From assembly GCA_021740785.1 (NCBI GenBank), contig JAIOZI010000015.1:1-64000 (forward strand): a stretch of DNA of 64,000 nt, written 5' to 3'. The DNA comes from Melioribacteraceae bacterium. Its GTDB lineage: Bacteria; Bacteroidota; Ignavibacteria; Ignavibacteriales; Melioribacteraceae. Of the stretch, positions 53,612-63,251 are shown piece by piece. The notes under the pieces are model-generated. The model did no database searches. It was not told the origin of the DNA and saw only the letters and a program-made list of their open reading frames with translations. Each line of letters opens with the position of its first letter. The first letter of the stretch is position 1. The translations under genes were made by a program, and so were the position numbers.

Positions 53612-55396
53612 ATGAGTAAGATGCCCGAAGAAGAAATACTAGGTAAAGCGTACGATTCAAAATTGATGAAACGGCTGCTCGGATATGTAAAACCATATAC
53701 CAAGTATGTTGTTATTGCCATACTGTTGAATATTGTTGTCGCAGCGCTCGGTCCTTTACGCCCGTATTTAACAAAGATTGCAATAGATGATAGTATTGTA
53801 AATAAAGATTATGATGGATTAGCATTGATAGTTGCGCTTCTATTCGGTTCATTGCTGTTTCAATCTGTGATTCAATATTTTCTTACTTACTTTACTCAAT
53901 TAATGGGACAAAAAATAATTTTTGATCTTCGAGTAAAGCTATTTGCTCATGTTGAAAGACTGTCTTTAAAGTTTTTTGATAAAACTCCTGTCGGGAGATT
54001 AGTTACTCGTGTAACAAATGATGTTGAAGCATTGAACGAGCTATTCGCTTCCGGTATCGTGATGGTGTTCAGCGATATCTTTATCATTGTGTGGATATTA
54101 ATATTTATGTTTTCGATGTCATGGGATCTTTCACTTGTAACAATGTCAGTCCTGCCGTTTTTGGTTTACGGTACATTTCTATTCCGCAAAAAAGTTAGAG
54201 AAGCTTACCGTGATGTACGTTATCATCTCGCCCGTTTAAATTCCTACATGCAGGAACACATTACGGGGATGAATATTGTGCAGGTCTTTTCTAAAGAAGA
54301 TGATGAATTAAAAAAGTTTTCGGGAATAAATGCCGATCATAAAAAGGCAAATGTTGATTCAATTTTTTATTATGCTATATTTTTCCCATCAGTTGAGATC
54401 CTTAGTTCTGCTGCCTTTGCATTAATCATTTGGTATGGCGGCGGGCAGGTTATTCAAGAATCGATGACGATTGGTGTTCTCTTTGCATTTATTCAATTTA
54501 CAGAAATGTTCTTCCGTCCTATTCGAGACCTTTCAGAAAAATATAATATTATGCAGACGGCAATGGCTTCATCGGAAAGGATATTTAAGCTGTTGGATAA
54601 CAAATCAATAATTGAAGAACCTGAAGTGCCGAAGAGACCTTCGGAAATTAATGGTGAAGTTGAGTTTGTAAATGTTTGGCATGAATATAACCAAGATGAG
54701 CCGGTACTTAAAAATGTTTCATTCAAGATCAATCCCGGGGAAACCGTTGCTATTGTTGGCGCAACGGGCGCAGGTAAAACTTCTATGATAAATATTTTGT
54801 CACGGTTTTATGATATAAAATCCGGAACAATTAAAGTTGATGGAGTTGATATCAAAGAAATGGACACTGCAGAACTTCGTGAAAAAATATCTATCGTGCT
54901 GCAGGACGTCGTTTTATTTTCCGGAACAATCAGATCGAATATCAATCTTGATAATGAACAAATCACCGATGATGTTGTAATGAAATCAGCTCATACAGTT
55001 GGAGCGGATGTATTTATAGACAAACTTCCAGCAAAATATTCTGAGAGAGTGCAGGAAAAAGGATCCACTTTAAGTGTAGGACAGAAGCAGTTGATTTCAT
55101 TCGCAAGAGCTCTTGCTTATAATCCGCAAATTCTTATTTTAGATGAAGCAACTTCAAGCGTGGATACGGAAACTGAAATTCTAATTCAGCAGGCAATTGA
55201 AAAGCTGCTGGTTGGGCGTACATCAATTGTAATAGCACATAGATTATCAACAATACAAAATGCCGATAAAATTATTGTGATGCACAAAGGAGAAATTAGG
55301 GAAACGGGAACCCACCAAGAACTTCTGGCTAAGAAGGGCATCTATTTTAAACTGTACCAACTTCAATATAAAGACCAGGAAATTACAACTCCATAA
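53612..55396 (+). CDS. ABC exporter half, catalytic subunit
   Basis: A 594-aa ABC exporter half. Walker A is GATGAGKT (383-390), Walker B ends Asp511-Glu512 with the catalytic Glu present, and the signature is altered to LSVGQ (487-491). In a heterodimer its altered signature faces the Asp-type Walker B of the upstream protein, giving one degenerate site, while its own Walker motifs face the normal LSGGQ, giving one active site. It ends 16 bp before fbp. Confidence 0.93.
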   Translation: MSKMPEEEILGKAYDSKLMKRLLGYVKPYTKYVVIAILLNIVVAALGPLRPYLTKIAIDDSIVNKDYDGLALIVALLFGSLLFQSVIQYFLTYFTQLMGQKIIFDLRVKLFAHVERLSLKFFDKTPVGRLVTRVTNDVEALNELFASGIVMVFSDIFIIVWILIFMFSMSWDLSLVTMSVLPFLVYGTFLFRKKVREAYRDVRYHLARLNSYMQEHITGMNIVQVFSKEDDELKKFSGINADHKKANVDSIFYYAIFFPSVEILSSAAFALIIWYGGGQVIQESMTIGVLFAFIQFTEMFFRPIRDLSEKYNIMQTAMASSERIFKLLDNKSIIEEPEVPKRPSEINGEVEFVNVWHEYNQDEPVLKNVSFKINPGETVAIVGATGAGKTSMINILSRFYDIKSGTIKVDGVDIKEMDTAELREKISIVLQDVVLFSGTIRSNINLDNEQITDDVVMKSAHTVGADVFIDKLPAKYSERVQEKGSTLSVGQKQLISFARALAYNPQILILDEATSSVDTETEILIQQAIEKLLVGRTSIVIAHRLSTIQNADKIIVMHKGEIRETGTHQELLAKKGIYFKLYQLQYKDQEITTP

Positions 55397-55412
55397 AATA
55401 AGGAGCACCGTT

Positions 55413-56438
55413 ATGCAAAGACGATTTATGACCCTGCCCCGGCATATTCAAGAAGGTGAGAAACTTCATCCGGAGGCAACGGGCGAACTATCTGCAATTC
55501 TTAATCAAATGGGACTTGCAGCAAAAGTAATCTCTTTGGAAGTTAATAAAGCCGGACTTGTTGATATAATCGGGTTTACGGGCGATAAAAATGTTCATGG
55601 CGAACAGGTAAAAAAACTTGATATGTTTGCTCATGATATTATCATCCGTGCACTTGATCATACAGGTCACTTCTGTGTTATGGCATCCGAAGAAGAAGAG
55701 GATATTATTCACATCCCGGAGAAACATAAAATCGGGAAGTATGTGATTTTATTCGATCCGCTGGATGGTTCGTCAAATATTGATGCAAACGTAAGCATCG
55801 GGACAATTTTTTCAGTATATAAACGTATTACTCCTGATGACGGACAACCGGGCACTTTAGAAGATTGTCTGCAGCCGGGAGTTAAACAAGTAGCCGCGGG
55901 TTATATTGTTTACGGGTCGAGTACAATTTTTGTTTACACTGCCGGTCACGGAGTTCACGGTTTTACTCTCGATCCTGCATTCGGTGAATTTCTACTTTCA
56001 CATGAAAATATTGAGAGTCCCCCGGTTGGAAATATCTATAGTCTCAATGAAGGAAATTATAAATACTGGCACCCGGGACTAAAAAAATACATTAAACATC
56101 TTCAGGCGTGGGATAATTCCAAAAAACCGTATAAAGCAAGATACATCGGTTCGATGGTTGCCGATATTCATCGCAATTTATTTTACGGAGGTATATTCAT
56201 GTATCCTGGTGATAAAAGAAATCCCAACGGTAAATTGAGATTAATGTACGAATGCAATCCGATGGCATTTATTGTTGAATCTGCGGGAGGGAAAGCAACC
56301 GATGGAAATGGTAAAAGAATTCTTGAATATCAACCTAATGATCTGCATCAAAGAGTTCCGATTTATATCGGAAGTAAAGAGGATGTAGAATTGGTTGAAA
56401 AATTTATTAGCGAAGAAGAAGTGGTAGAGAAAGATTAA
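55413..56438 (+). CDS. fbp: Class 1 fructose-1,6-bisphosphatase
   Basis: A 341-aa enzyme hydrolysing fructose 1,6-bisphosphate in gluconeogenesis. The metal site is DPLDGSSN (115-122), with the acidic SEEEED before it, the substrate region YIGSMVADIHRNLFYGG, and the C-terminal ECNPMAFIVESAGGKA. Full length. AAGGAGCACC precedes the start. A terminator follows. Confidence 0.96.
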   Translation: MQRRFMTLPRHIQEGEKLHPEATGELSAILNQMGLAAKVISLEVNKAGLVDIIGFTGDKNVHGEQVKKLDMFAHDIIIRALDHTGHFCVMASEEEEDIIHIPEKHKIGKYVILFDPLDGSSNIDANVSIGTIFSVYKRITPDDGQPGTLEDCLQPGVKQVAAGYIVYGSSTIFVYTAGHGVHGFTLDPAFGEFLLSHENIESPPVGNIYSLNEGNYKYWHPGLKKYIKHLQAWDNSKKPYKARYIGSMVADIHRNLFYGGIFMYPGDKRNPNGKLRLMYECNPMAFIVESAGGKATDGNGKRILEYQPNDLHQRVPIYIGSKEDVELVEKFISEEEVVEKD

Positions 56439-56445
56439 TTTTTTT

Positions 56446-56473
56446 CGGAGGTGAATCAATTGGTTCGCCTCCG
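56446..56473 (+). terminator. Rho-independent terminator after fbp
   Basis: CGGAGGTGAA and TTCGCCTCCG form a 10-bp stem with one G-T pair around an 8-nt loop, followed by TTTATTT. Confidence 0.85.
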
Positions 56474-56627
56474 TTTATTTGTCTCTACTAGCCGACTAAA
56501 TTATATGTCCCTTGTCTCTCCCCACAGACAGTTCCTAAAGTAATTTTTGATTTTTTATCCAAATCAACAGTTTTTCTAATGGCACCCTTTTTGTCAAAAA
56601 TCTATATTACTTCATAAGGGGACTGAC

Positions 56628-57890
56628 ATGAAAAAGATTCTATTAATACTAATTTCGTTATTTGTTTTTACCGGTATCAATGCGCAATGGACGCAAGTGA
56701 ACACCGGCTTATCAAATCTTCAAGTTACATCTATGTTTGCCTACCTCGATACAATTATGATTGGAACTAACGGAGGAGGAATATTTAAATCTCTTGACAA
56801 TGGTAATTCATGGAGTAGTATTAACGGTGATTTACCGAATACCAACATAAAAGATATCCGCGGAGGTGGAGGCAGTAAAGTTATTTGGGTGTCGACTTCT
56901 GACGGCGCCTATTTTACAACTGATCATTCGAGTTATACTCAAGCTTCTGCGGGTCTGCCAACAACCGATATTAATTATTACTGGATTGGAAGCGGCGACG
57001 GTGACACTGATTGGGCAATCGGAACAAACGGGAATGGTGTGTTTACCTCCGACGATTTATATGGACCATGGGCGGAAAGAAATACTGGACTTAGCGGTGA
57101 TGCACTTATCATCAATGATATAACCGGCTACAATGACGACGATGTTGATTATGCTGCTATCGCTACAAATAATGGAGTTTTTTATTCGACTGATTCAATG
57201 CGGACCTGGGTAGACATATCAGGCAGCCTAACTGGCGGTCAGCTTAAGGTAAACAGATTGATGGTGATTAGCTTTTTTATACTAGCTGCTACAGATGATG
57301 GATACTATGCAACAACGAATTACGGTGAAACCTGGATTGACGGAATCACGGGTGAACAGATGAATTTAATCGGAGTTTCTTATCCCGGTCCGGGCGGATT
57401 CTATTACCTGATGGGAGAAAATGCATACTATTCACTCGATCTTTCTACTTGGAGCCCGATTGACTTAACCGGAGTTTCAGGCGGATACATTACAGCAACT
57501 GCCGTATCTTCCAATTATTTGTATATAGGCACGGAAACCGGGGGAGCCTTTAGAAGAGAACTGGATCAAATAACTGACGTAAAAGAAATCGTAGATAATA
57601 CTCTACCTGAGAATTTTATATTGAAACAGAATTATCCCAATCCATTCAATCCATCAACAAAAATTGAATTTAGTATAGCTCCGAATAAACATAATAAAAA
57701 AGGTGTTCAAACCTTGCTTGTTGTATATGATATCCTGGGCAAAAAAATAAAAACACTTATAAATAAGAATTTGCAGCCCGGAAATTATTCAATAGATTTT
57801 GATGCTGCCGGATTAACAAGCGGAGTTTATTTCTACACACTTTATGCAGGTGATTTTTCTCAATCGAACAAAATGATTTTAACTAAATAA
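56628..57890 (+). CDS. Secreted beta-propeller protein with T9SS type A sorting domain
   Basis: A 420-aa protein. The signal peptide covers about 1-19 (ending NAQ). Residues 20-310 contain repeated BNR/sortilin-like units (GGGIFKSLDNGNSWSS, GAYFTTD, GVFYSTDSMRTWVD, GYYATTNYGETWID), predicting a beta-propeller. Residues about 325-420 are a type A sorting domain: LPENFILKQNYPNPFNPSTKI, then YDILGKKIKTL and SGVYFYTL. It should be exported by Sec, then through the type IX system to the cell surface. A single gene with terminators on both sides. Confidence 0.92.
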   Translation: MKKILLILISLFVFTGINAQWTQVNTGLSNLQVTSMFAYLDTIMIGTNGGGIFKSLDNGNSWSSINGDLPNTNIKDIRGGGGSKVIWVSTSDGAYFTTDHSSYTQASAGLPTTDINYYWIGSGDGDTDWAIGTNGNGVFTSDDLYGPWAERNTGLSGDALIINDITGYNDDDVDYAAIATNNGVFYSTDSMRTWVDISGSLTGGQLKVNRLMVISFFILAATDDGYYATTNYGETWIDGITGEQMNLIGVSYPGPGGFYYLMGENAYYSLDLSTWSPIDLTGVSGGYITATAVSSNYLYIGTETGGAFRRELDQITDVKEIVDNTLPENFILKQNYPNPFNPSTKIEFSIAPNKHNKKGVQTLLVVYDILGKKIKTLINKNLQPGNYSIDFDAAGLTSGVYFYTLYAGDFSQSNKMILTK

Positions 57891-57895
57891 ACTGT

Positions 57896-57922
57896 CGGAG
57901 AGTATTTTCTGAATACTCTCCG
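57896..57922. terminator. Bidirectional terminator between the T9SS protein gene and panD
   Basis: CGGAGAGTATT and AATACTCTCCG form a perfect 11-bp stem around TTCTG, with T-rich sequence on the plus-strand 3' side. It lies between convergent genes. Confidence 0.85.
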
Positions 57923-57923
57923 C

Positions 57924-58274
57924 TTATTTTATTTCCATTTTCGAGTTTTCTTTATTAACAAATACCAAAACCGGTTTGTGTTGTTTTGCTTCATCAGGAG
58001 TATAGTTTGCATAACTTGCAATTATTACCAAATCACCCTTATGAACCAATCTCGCAGCAGCTCCATTTAAACTCATCTCTCCTTTTTTACCGGGTATTAC
58101 ATAAGTCGAAAATCTTTCACCATTATTGATATTATAAATATCTACCTTCTCAAATTCGTGAAGACTGGCTTCTTTTATCAATTCTGTATCAATTGCAATT
58201 GATCCTTCATAATTCAAATCAGAATCTGTTACAGTTGCCCTGTGAATTTTTGATTTAAGCAAAGTAACCTGCAT
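57924..58274 (-). CDS. panD: Aspartate 1-decarboxylase PanD
   Basis: A 116-aa pyruvoyl enzyme making beta-alanine for pantothenate. The self-cleavage site is Gly24-Ser25 in YEGSIAID, with Lys9 and the NGAAARL stretch conserved. It is the last gene of the pantothenate/CoA operon and starts directly after the coaX stop. Confidence 0.96.
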   Translation of the reverse strand: MQVTLLKSKIHRATVTDSDLNYEGSIAIDTELIKEASLHEFEKVDIYNINNGERFSTYVIPGKKGEMSLNGAAARLVHKGDLVIIASYANYTPDEAKQHKPVLVFVNKENSKMEIK

Positions 58275-59063
58275 TTAAACCTCTATTACTTGTTTTACAT
58301 TCATATTTATTGCAAGATTAAGTCCCTGCAGAACTAAGGTTGGAATTATTACATCAAATAATCCGGCATCTTCGAATAATCTTGAAAACCCGCCTGTTCC
58401 GATTATCAAAGGTTTTTCATCGTTGAAAGCTTCATCAGTAATTCTTTTTTCAAGTTCTTTAATCATTCCTATCTGTCCATAATATAAACCCGATTGTATT
58501 GATTCAACAGTTGATCTGCCGACTACTTCATCAACTCTTTTTATTTCAACGACAGGTAATTGCGATGTGCTTTTCTCAAGTGTCTCCATTGAAATTCTAA
58601 TGCCGGGTAGAATGATGCCTCCCAGATATTCCTTTTGTTTTGAAATCACACAGAAAGTAGTAGCTGTCCCGAAATCGACAACTATTAAATTTTTGTCCGG
58701 GTATAGATTAGTCGCTGCAATTGCATTTGCAATCCTATCGGTTCCAACCTCAAGCGGATTCCGGTATTTAATTTTCAACCCGGTCTTTACTCCCGGTTTT
58801 AAAATAAAGGGATCGATATTAAAATATTTCAAACAACCATTTCGTAAAGAATGCACTTTGTCGGGAACAACACTGCAGATTGATACCTGCTTAATTGATA
58901 CCGGGTCGACTCCATTTTCCCTTAATACACTTTTTAAGAAAATTCCAATTTCATCTGATGAAAACTGCTCGCGGGATGTTTTTCTAAATTGCAGAGTTAA
59001 CTTATTTGCATTAAATACGCCGCCGTAAATTTGTGTGTTGCCTACATCAAGACATAAAATCAT
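58275..59063 (-). CDS. coaX: Type III pantothenate kinase CoaX
   Basis: A 262-aa ASKHA-fold kinase phosphorylating pantothenate, the first step to CoA. It shows LDVGNTQI (5-12), [22 protein letters not shown] and [15 protein letters not shown]. No biotin-ligase domain is fused. It lies 28 bp after coaBC. Confidence 0.95.
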   Translation of the reverse strand: MILCLDVGNTQIYGGVFNANKLTLQFRKTSREQFSSDEIGIFLKSVLRENGVDPVSIKQVSICSVVPDKVHSLRNGCLKYFNIDPFILKPGVKTGLKIKYRNPLEVGTDRIANAIAATNLYPDKNLIVVDFGTATTFCVISKQKEYLGGIILPGIRISMETLEKSTSQLPVVEIKRVDEVVGRSTVESIQSGLYYGQIGMIKELEKRITDEAFNDEKPLIIGTGGFSRLFEDAGLFDVIIPTLVLQGLNLAINMNVKQVIEV

Positions 59064-59091
59064 TTCGTTTTCCTCTTTGCTAAAATTCGCT

Positions 59092-60312
59092 TCATTTATT
59101 TTTTTGTATTAGTCCAACTATTTTATTACCCAGCTCTCCGGATGTTTTAACGGTATCTATTAAAAATTTTTCCTTGTAGATTCCGAAAGATGTTTGTGTG
59201 TTATTCATCCTGCTTTTTAAGTCATTATGAATTATATAATCGGATTTGGATTGCCGGAACTGTTTTTCGATAACCGGTTCAATATTACCGCCGTTAGTAA
59301 ACTTGAATGAGAACAGCAATAGATTTTTATTAATCGAATAATCTTTAATGCGATCAACTATTTTATAATTCGGTTTCATAACTAAAGAAATTTCTTCAAC
59401 TGAGGATGTTATTTTTTCTTTAAGCGGTATCGATTTTGTTTCTCCATTTAGTATTAGCTGGGACACGGAAAAATCGCTTACTGCTGCGAGATGAATAACT
59501 GCATTAAAATTATTTTTCAGTTCACTTTGAATGAGTGAGTCAAGGTTTCTAAAATCAGAAAACTCAATTTTTCTGCAAACTCCGGCGGGTAAAGCAGCAT
59601 CAATGGAGTGGAGATAAGTAATATCATAACCGGATTTAATCAGAGCATCCGCAATCACAGCGCCTGTTTTGCCTGTACTTAAGTTCGATAAATACCTGAC
59701 ACCATCAATATTTTCCCTGGTTCCCCCGGATGTAATTAACACTTTGATTCCGTTTGAATGCAGCATTGTATTTTGTTTTAACAGTGATTCAATCCGCTCG
59801 AAAATCATATCAGGATCAAGTAGTTTACCTTTACCTATATCTCCGCATGCCAAATGTCCTGAAGCAGTAGGTAAAATTATAACTCCCCAAGATCTTAGTT
59901 TATTCAGAGCATCAGTCGTAGCCGGATGTTGATACATATTTGTATTCATTGCCGGTGCGATCAAATATGGTTTGCTCCAATCATGTGCAAGGAACAATGA
60001 AGTCAATAAATTATCGCCAATGCCGGCTGATAATTTATTAATTGTATTTGCTGAAGCAGGCGCTAGCACAACAATATCAGCCCACTTTACCAGGTTAATA
60101 TGACTCATCATTTCGCCATCGGCAAATGAATCTGTCATGACAGGTTTCCCGGTTAATCCTTCCAAAGTTGCCTTCCCGATAAATCTCAGGGCGGATTCTG
60201 TTGCAACAGTTTGCACTTCAAAACCGTTTTGAACTAATTTCGAAATTAGATATGCGCTTTTATAAGCAGCGATCGATCCGCTGATTTTTAATAGGATTTT
60301 ATTTTTTAACAT
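59092..60312 (-). CDS. coaBC: Bifunctional CoaBC (phosphopantothenoylcysteine synthetase/decarboxylase)
   Basis: A 406-aa fusion. The N-terminal flavin decarboxylase CoaC has SGSIAAYKS, the active-site His in [12 protein letters not shown], and [13 protein letters not shown]. The C-terminal CoaB synthetase has [23 protein letters not shown]. It converts 4'-phosphopantothenate plus cysteine to 4'-phosphopantetheine in two steps. Its start overlaps the panC end by 14 bp. Confidence 0.95.
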   Translation of the reverse strand: MLKNKILLKISGSIAAYKSAYLISKLVQNGFEVQTVATESALRFIGKATLEGLTGKPVMTDSFADGEMMSHINLVKWADIVVLAPASANTINKLSAGIGDNLLTSLFLAHDWSKPYLIAPAMNTNMYQHPATTDALNKLRSWGVIILPTASGHLACGDIGKGKLLDPDMIFERIESLLKQNTMLHSNGIKVLITSGGTRENIDGVRYLSNLSTGKTGAVIADALIKSGYDITYLHSIDAALPAGVCRKIEFSDFRNLDSLIQSELKNNFNAVIHLAAVSDFSVSQLILNGETKSIPLKEKITSSVEEISLVMKPNYKIVDRIKDYSINKNLLLFSFKFTNGGNIEPVIEKQFRQSKSDYIIHNDLKSRMNNTQTSFGIYKEKFLIDTVKTSGELGNKIVGLIQKNK

Positions 60313-61060
60313 TATCTATCAACCTCACTCTACCAAGGTGAACAGCGCCGAATCTCCTTCCGTTCATATCTTCGATGTAATCAACCTTGAAGCCGGCATA
60401 ATTTAATTCACTCTTGATCTCTTCTATTGGAAAATCCGATTTTAACAACTCCGGAAATTTTACCGCAATTTTTCTTTCTTCCGGGGTCAACATTTCATTT
60501 CGCGAACTGTGTGCAAGTCCGTCTGCAGCACGAATAGTTTGACAAGGAATTATTTCCGTTTTTATAAAAAATGCTTCCGCCATTCCTTTAATCAAAAGAT
60601 ATTGCTGGTAGTCCTTCTCACCGAAATATGCATTATCCGCTTCAATAATATTCAGCAGTTTCATTACCACAGTAAGTACGCCGTCAAAGTGCCCTGGTCG
60701 GTGCTTACCGCAAAGTTTCCCGCTCAAATTATTCTCAATAACTTTATAGTTATAATTATCGTTATAAATTTCTTCATAGCCGGGATAAAATATGAAATCA
60801 ACATTACGGCTTTTCAACAATTCTAAATCCTTATCAAATGTTTTCGGATAATTCTGCAAATCACTTTTATCGTTGAATTGTGTTGGATTGATAAAAATGC
60901 TGAACACTGTAATTCTATTTTCGAGTACACTTCGTTCCACAAGTGAAAGATGACCTTCATGGAGCGCGCCCATTGTCGGAACAAATCCAATGGTTGTTTC
61001 CTTAAGATCATTCTTTAATAATGATTTCCATTCCGGAACATTCTTGATAATCTGAATCAT
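60299..61060 (-). CDS. panC: Pantothenate synthetase PanC
   Basis: A 253-aa ligase joining pantoate and beta-alanine with ATP. The HIGH-type motif is in MGALHEGH (30-37), with FINPTQF, the KLCGKHRPGHFDGV stretch, GEKDYQQ, and SSRNEMLTPEER as the KMSKS-like segment. It begins immediately after the panB stop. Confidence 0.96.
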   Translation of the reverse strand: MIQIIKNVPEWKSLLKNDLKETTIGFVPTMGALHEGHLSLVERSVLENRITVFSIFINPTQFNDKSDLQNYPKTFDKDLELLKSRNVDFIFYPGYEEIYNDNYNYKVIENNLSGKLCGKHRPGHFDGVLTVVMKLLNIIEADNAYFGEKDYQQYLLIKGMAEAFFIKTEIIPCQTIRAADGLAHSSRNEMLTPEERKIAVKFPELLKSDFPIEEIKSELNYAGFKVDYIEDMNGRRFGAVHLGRVRLIDNVKK

Positions 61061-61849
61061 TTAATAACTCTCTTTACCATTAGGAAATTTTGAATTTTTC
61101 ACATCATCATCATATTGATTAACAGCATCTTTTATTAATTGAAATCCATTGAGATATTTTCTCAGGAATTTCGGTTTAAATTCGTCATCCATTCCCAGCA
61201 AATCATGTAATACCAGAACCTGGCCTGACGTATGCGGTCCCGCCCCGATTCCAATTGTTGGAATCGATATTATTTCCGTAATATTTCTTGCCAACTCCGC
61301 CGGTACGAGTTCAAGAACAACTGAAAAACAACCGGCTTCCTCCAATAGCTTGGCGTCATTTATAATTTTCTGTGCCGCACCATTTTCTTTACCCTGCAGT
61401 TTGAATCCCCCAAGCTGATTCACCGATTGCGGGGTTAATCCGAGATGTCCCATAACCGGAACACCCGATTTCACCAGGTATTCAATCGATTCCAGGTTTC
61501 CATCGGCTCCTTCGATTTTAACGGCGTTTGCTCCCGCTTTCATGATTGTATCAACATTTTCAACTAGTTGATCGATTCCTTTTTTATGCGCGAGAAACGG
61601 CATATCCCCGATTATCAGTTTGTTTTTTATTCCGCGTTTTACTGCATTAATGTGGAAAGCCATCATTTCAATATCTGCGTTAACTGTTGTTTCATAGCCA
61701 TGCATCACCATTGCTGCGCTGTCGCCGACAAGCACAGCATCGATGTTTGTTTTATCAAGAATTTTTGCCGACCAATAATCATAACAGGTTACCACCGAAA
61801 TTTTCTTATTGTCATTCTTCATTTTTGCAAATTCTTTTACACTGTTCAT
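61061..61849 (-). CDS. panB: Ketopantoate hydroxymethyltransferase PanB
   Basis: Start set at 61849 (MNSVKEFAKM) because its ATG forms an ATGA overlap with the stop of the upstream DUF2520 gene; 61861 is the alternative. The 262-aa product has VTCYDYWSAKI, LVGDSAAMVMHGYETT, IGDMPFLA, VKIEGA, GHLGLTPQ and IGIGAGPHTSGQVLVLHDLLG. It adds a hydroxymethyl group to ketoisovalerate, giving ketopantoate. Confidence 0.96.
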   Translation of the reverse strand: MNSVKEFAKMKNDNKKISVVTCYDYWSAKILDKTNIDAVLVGDSAAMVMHGYETTVNADIEMMAFHINAVKRGIKNKLIIGDMPFLAHKKGIDQLVENVDTIMKAGANAVKIEGADGNLESIEYLVKSGVPVMGHLGLTPQSVNQLGGFKLQGKENGAAQKIINDAKLLEEAGCFSVVLELVPAELARNITEIISIPTIGIGAGPHTSGQVLVLHDLLGMDDEFKPKFLRKYLNGFQLIKDAVNQYDDDVKNSKFPNGKESY

Positions 61850-62562
61850 CGCTTCTTCCAATCTTTGTATTGTATATCCTGTGTTTCCAAAAATGCTTCG
61901 TATACATTTTTGAACGCATCATCATTCAAAGTATTTAAATGCTTTTCAATCGTTTCTATATCTCCCCGGGTTATTGGTCCGGTTACATGATTTGAATTAT
62001 CAAAGGAATTGCGCAGAATATTTTCCAAATATAGATGTGAAATTGATGCCGGTAACCCTATTTCATTTTCCAGAACGTCATAATACTTTTTAAGTAAAAT
62101 GGATGTGAAGTTACCGCTCATGCTCGTCCATGTATGATACAACTGCCGTTTATTACCGTCAATTTCAAAGTGCGGATTTTGTAATTCCGGGAATAGTTGA
62201 TTAAAAGGGATTCTGCCCTTATCTGTAATGAACGGGACCTTTTTATAAGTATCAAGATCATAAAGGTTATGAGAAAATGTCATTAATGGATGAGCACATT
62301 CGGCGATGGCGGTTGATAAAATTCCTGAACAATGAATCCATGTGGTGTTTGTGTTATAATGTTGATTAATGAACGGAATGATTTGTGCATCGTTAATAAG
62401 CAGTAATGTCTTAATTGATTTGCTGATTAATTCATCAACTGAAAAATTGAGTGTTCTGTACCAATGAACATACTCTACATCAAGTAATTCAAAATAATAT
62501 TTGAAATGTTTTGCTAATCTTCCGTTACCGATAATGAGGTAAGGAAATTTACGGTTTTGCAT
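61846..62562 (-). CDS. Rossmann/DUF2520 oxidoreductase-like protein, candidate ketopantoate reductase
   Basis: A 238-aa protein. The N-terminal part has a nucleotide-binding start (YLIIGNGRLAKHFKYYFE, about 8-25). The C-terminal part (about 115-220) resembles the DUF2520 helical domain, with the HTWTSMSGNFTSILL segment and the NHVTGPITRGD signature. It is the first gene of the operon and overlaps panB by ATGA. Every other pantothenate enzyme is present, but panE is not, so this protein stands where the ketopantoate-to-pantoate reductase would be. The overall fold is that of 6-phosphogluconate-dehydrogenase-like reductases, as in PanE. The enzymatic role is inference. Confidence 0.8.
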   Translation of the reverse strand: MQNRKFPYLIIGNGRLAKHFKYYFELLDVEYVHWYRTLNFSVDELISKSIKTLLLINDAQIIPFINQHYNTNTTWIHCSGILSTAIAECAHPLMTFSHNLYDLDTYKKVPFITDKGRIPFNQLFPELQNPHFEIDGNKRQLYHTWTSMSGNFTSILLKKYYDVLENEIGLPASISHLYLENILRNSFDNSNHVTGPITRGDIETIEKHLNTLNDDAFKNVYEAFLETQDIQYKDWKKR

Positions 62563-62741
62563 CGGTACCTGTCCTTTGGATCAAGTCCTATCAATTAAAG
62601 AATTATTGTGATGAATTAAGTAACCTTTCCCAAAGGGAATCGATTCAAAATTCAATGCAAATATACTAATTTGATATAACGTAATGAAAGTCAAATATTT
62701 TATTCGTAACTTTAACCCGCTATAACGTTAATAACAAAAAA

Positions 62742-63152
62742 ATGATAAAAATAATTTCATATTTCACACTATTTTCAGTTAGTCTGATAATTTTGAACTG
62801 CACAAACTCTGAGAGGGTCGATTCAAATAAATTTAGGATTCTTGAAGAAACTGCAGTTGAAAAAATTTCAGGAAATTATATTCTGCTGTTTAATTCGGAT
62901 TCATCATTTGCTGTCTGTCATAACGAGCAAATACCGACTCCGGAAATTGTTCATCCCGTGTTAAATTTTTTTGTATTTGATATTTCCGCAGGAGAGATTA
63001 TCTTTAATGAATCTTTGCAGAATGGAACAATTGAATGGATCAACGATACACAAGTGAAAGTTTCATACACACCTACGGTGATAAGAGGAGATCAGGAAGA
63101 TGAATCTTATTACTTTATATACGATATTCAAAAAAGAGAAAAGCTTAATTAG
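62742..63152 (+). CDS. Hypothetical lipoprotein
   Basis: A 136-aa protein with a lipoprotein signal (hydrophobic 2-18, lipobox ILNC with Cys20). The rest is unrecognised, with a predicted beta-rich pattern. Expected to be membrane-anchored. Divergent from the pantothenate operon. Confidence 0.7.
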   Translation: MIKIISYFTLFSVSLIILNCTNSERVDSNKFRILEETAVEKISGNYILLFNSDSSFAVCHNEQIPTPEIVHPVLNFFVFDISAGEIIFNESLQNGTIEWINDTQVKVSYTPTVIRGDQEDESYYFIYDIQKREKLN

Positions 63153-63251
63153 AAGCCAATCAATAATACTTGCATCTTATTAGGAAAGAATAATTATTTT
63201 CGTTTTTGTTCAAAGAAGAAATAAATCATATCAATATCATTAGGAGTTACA

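Noticed and set aside
58567-59028. 153-codon plus-strand frame
   Set aside because: Lies wholly antisense to coaX, which has clear family motifs.
61568-61990. 140-codon plus-strand frame
   Set aside because: Antisense to panB and the DUF2520 gene; Cys/His/Phe-rich composition typical of shadow frames.
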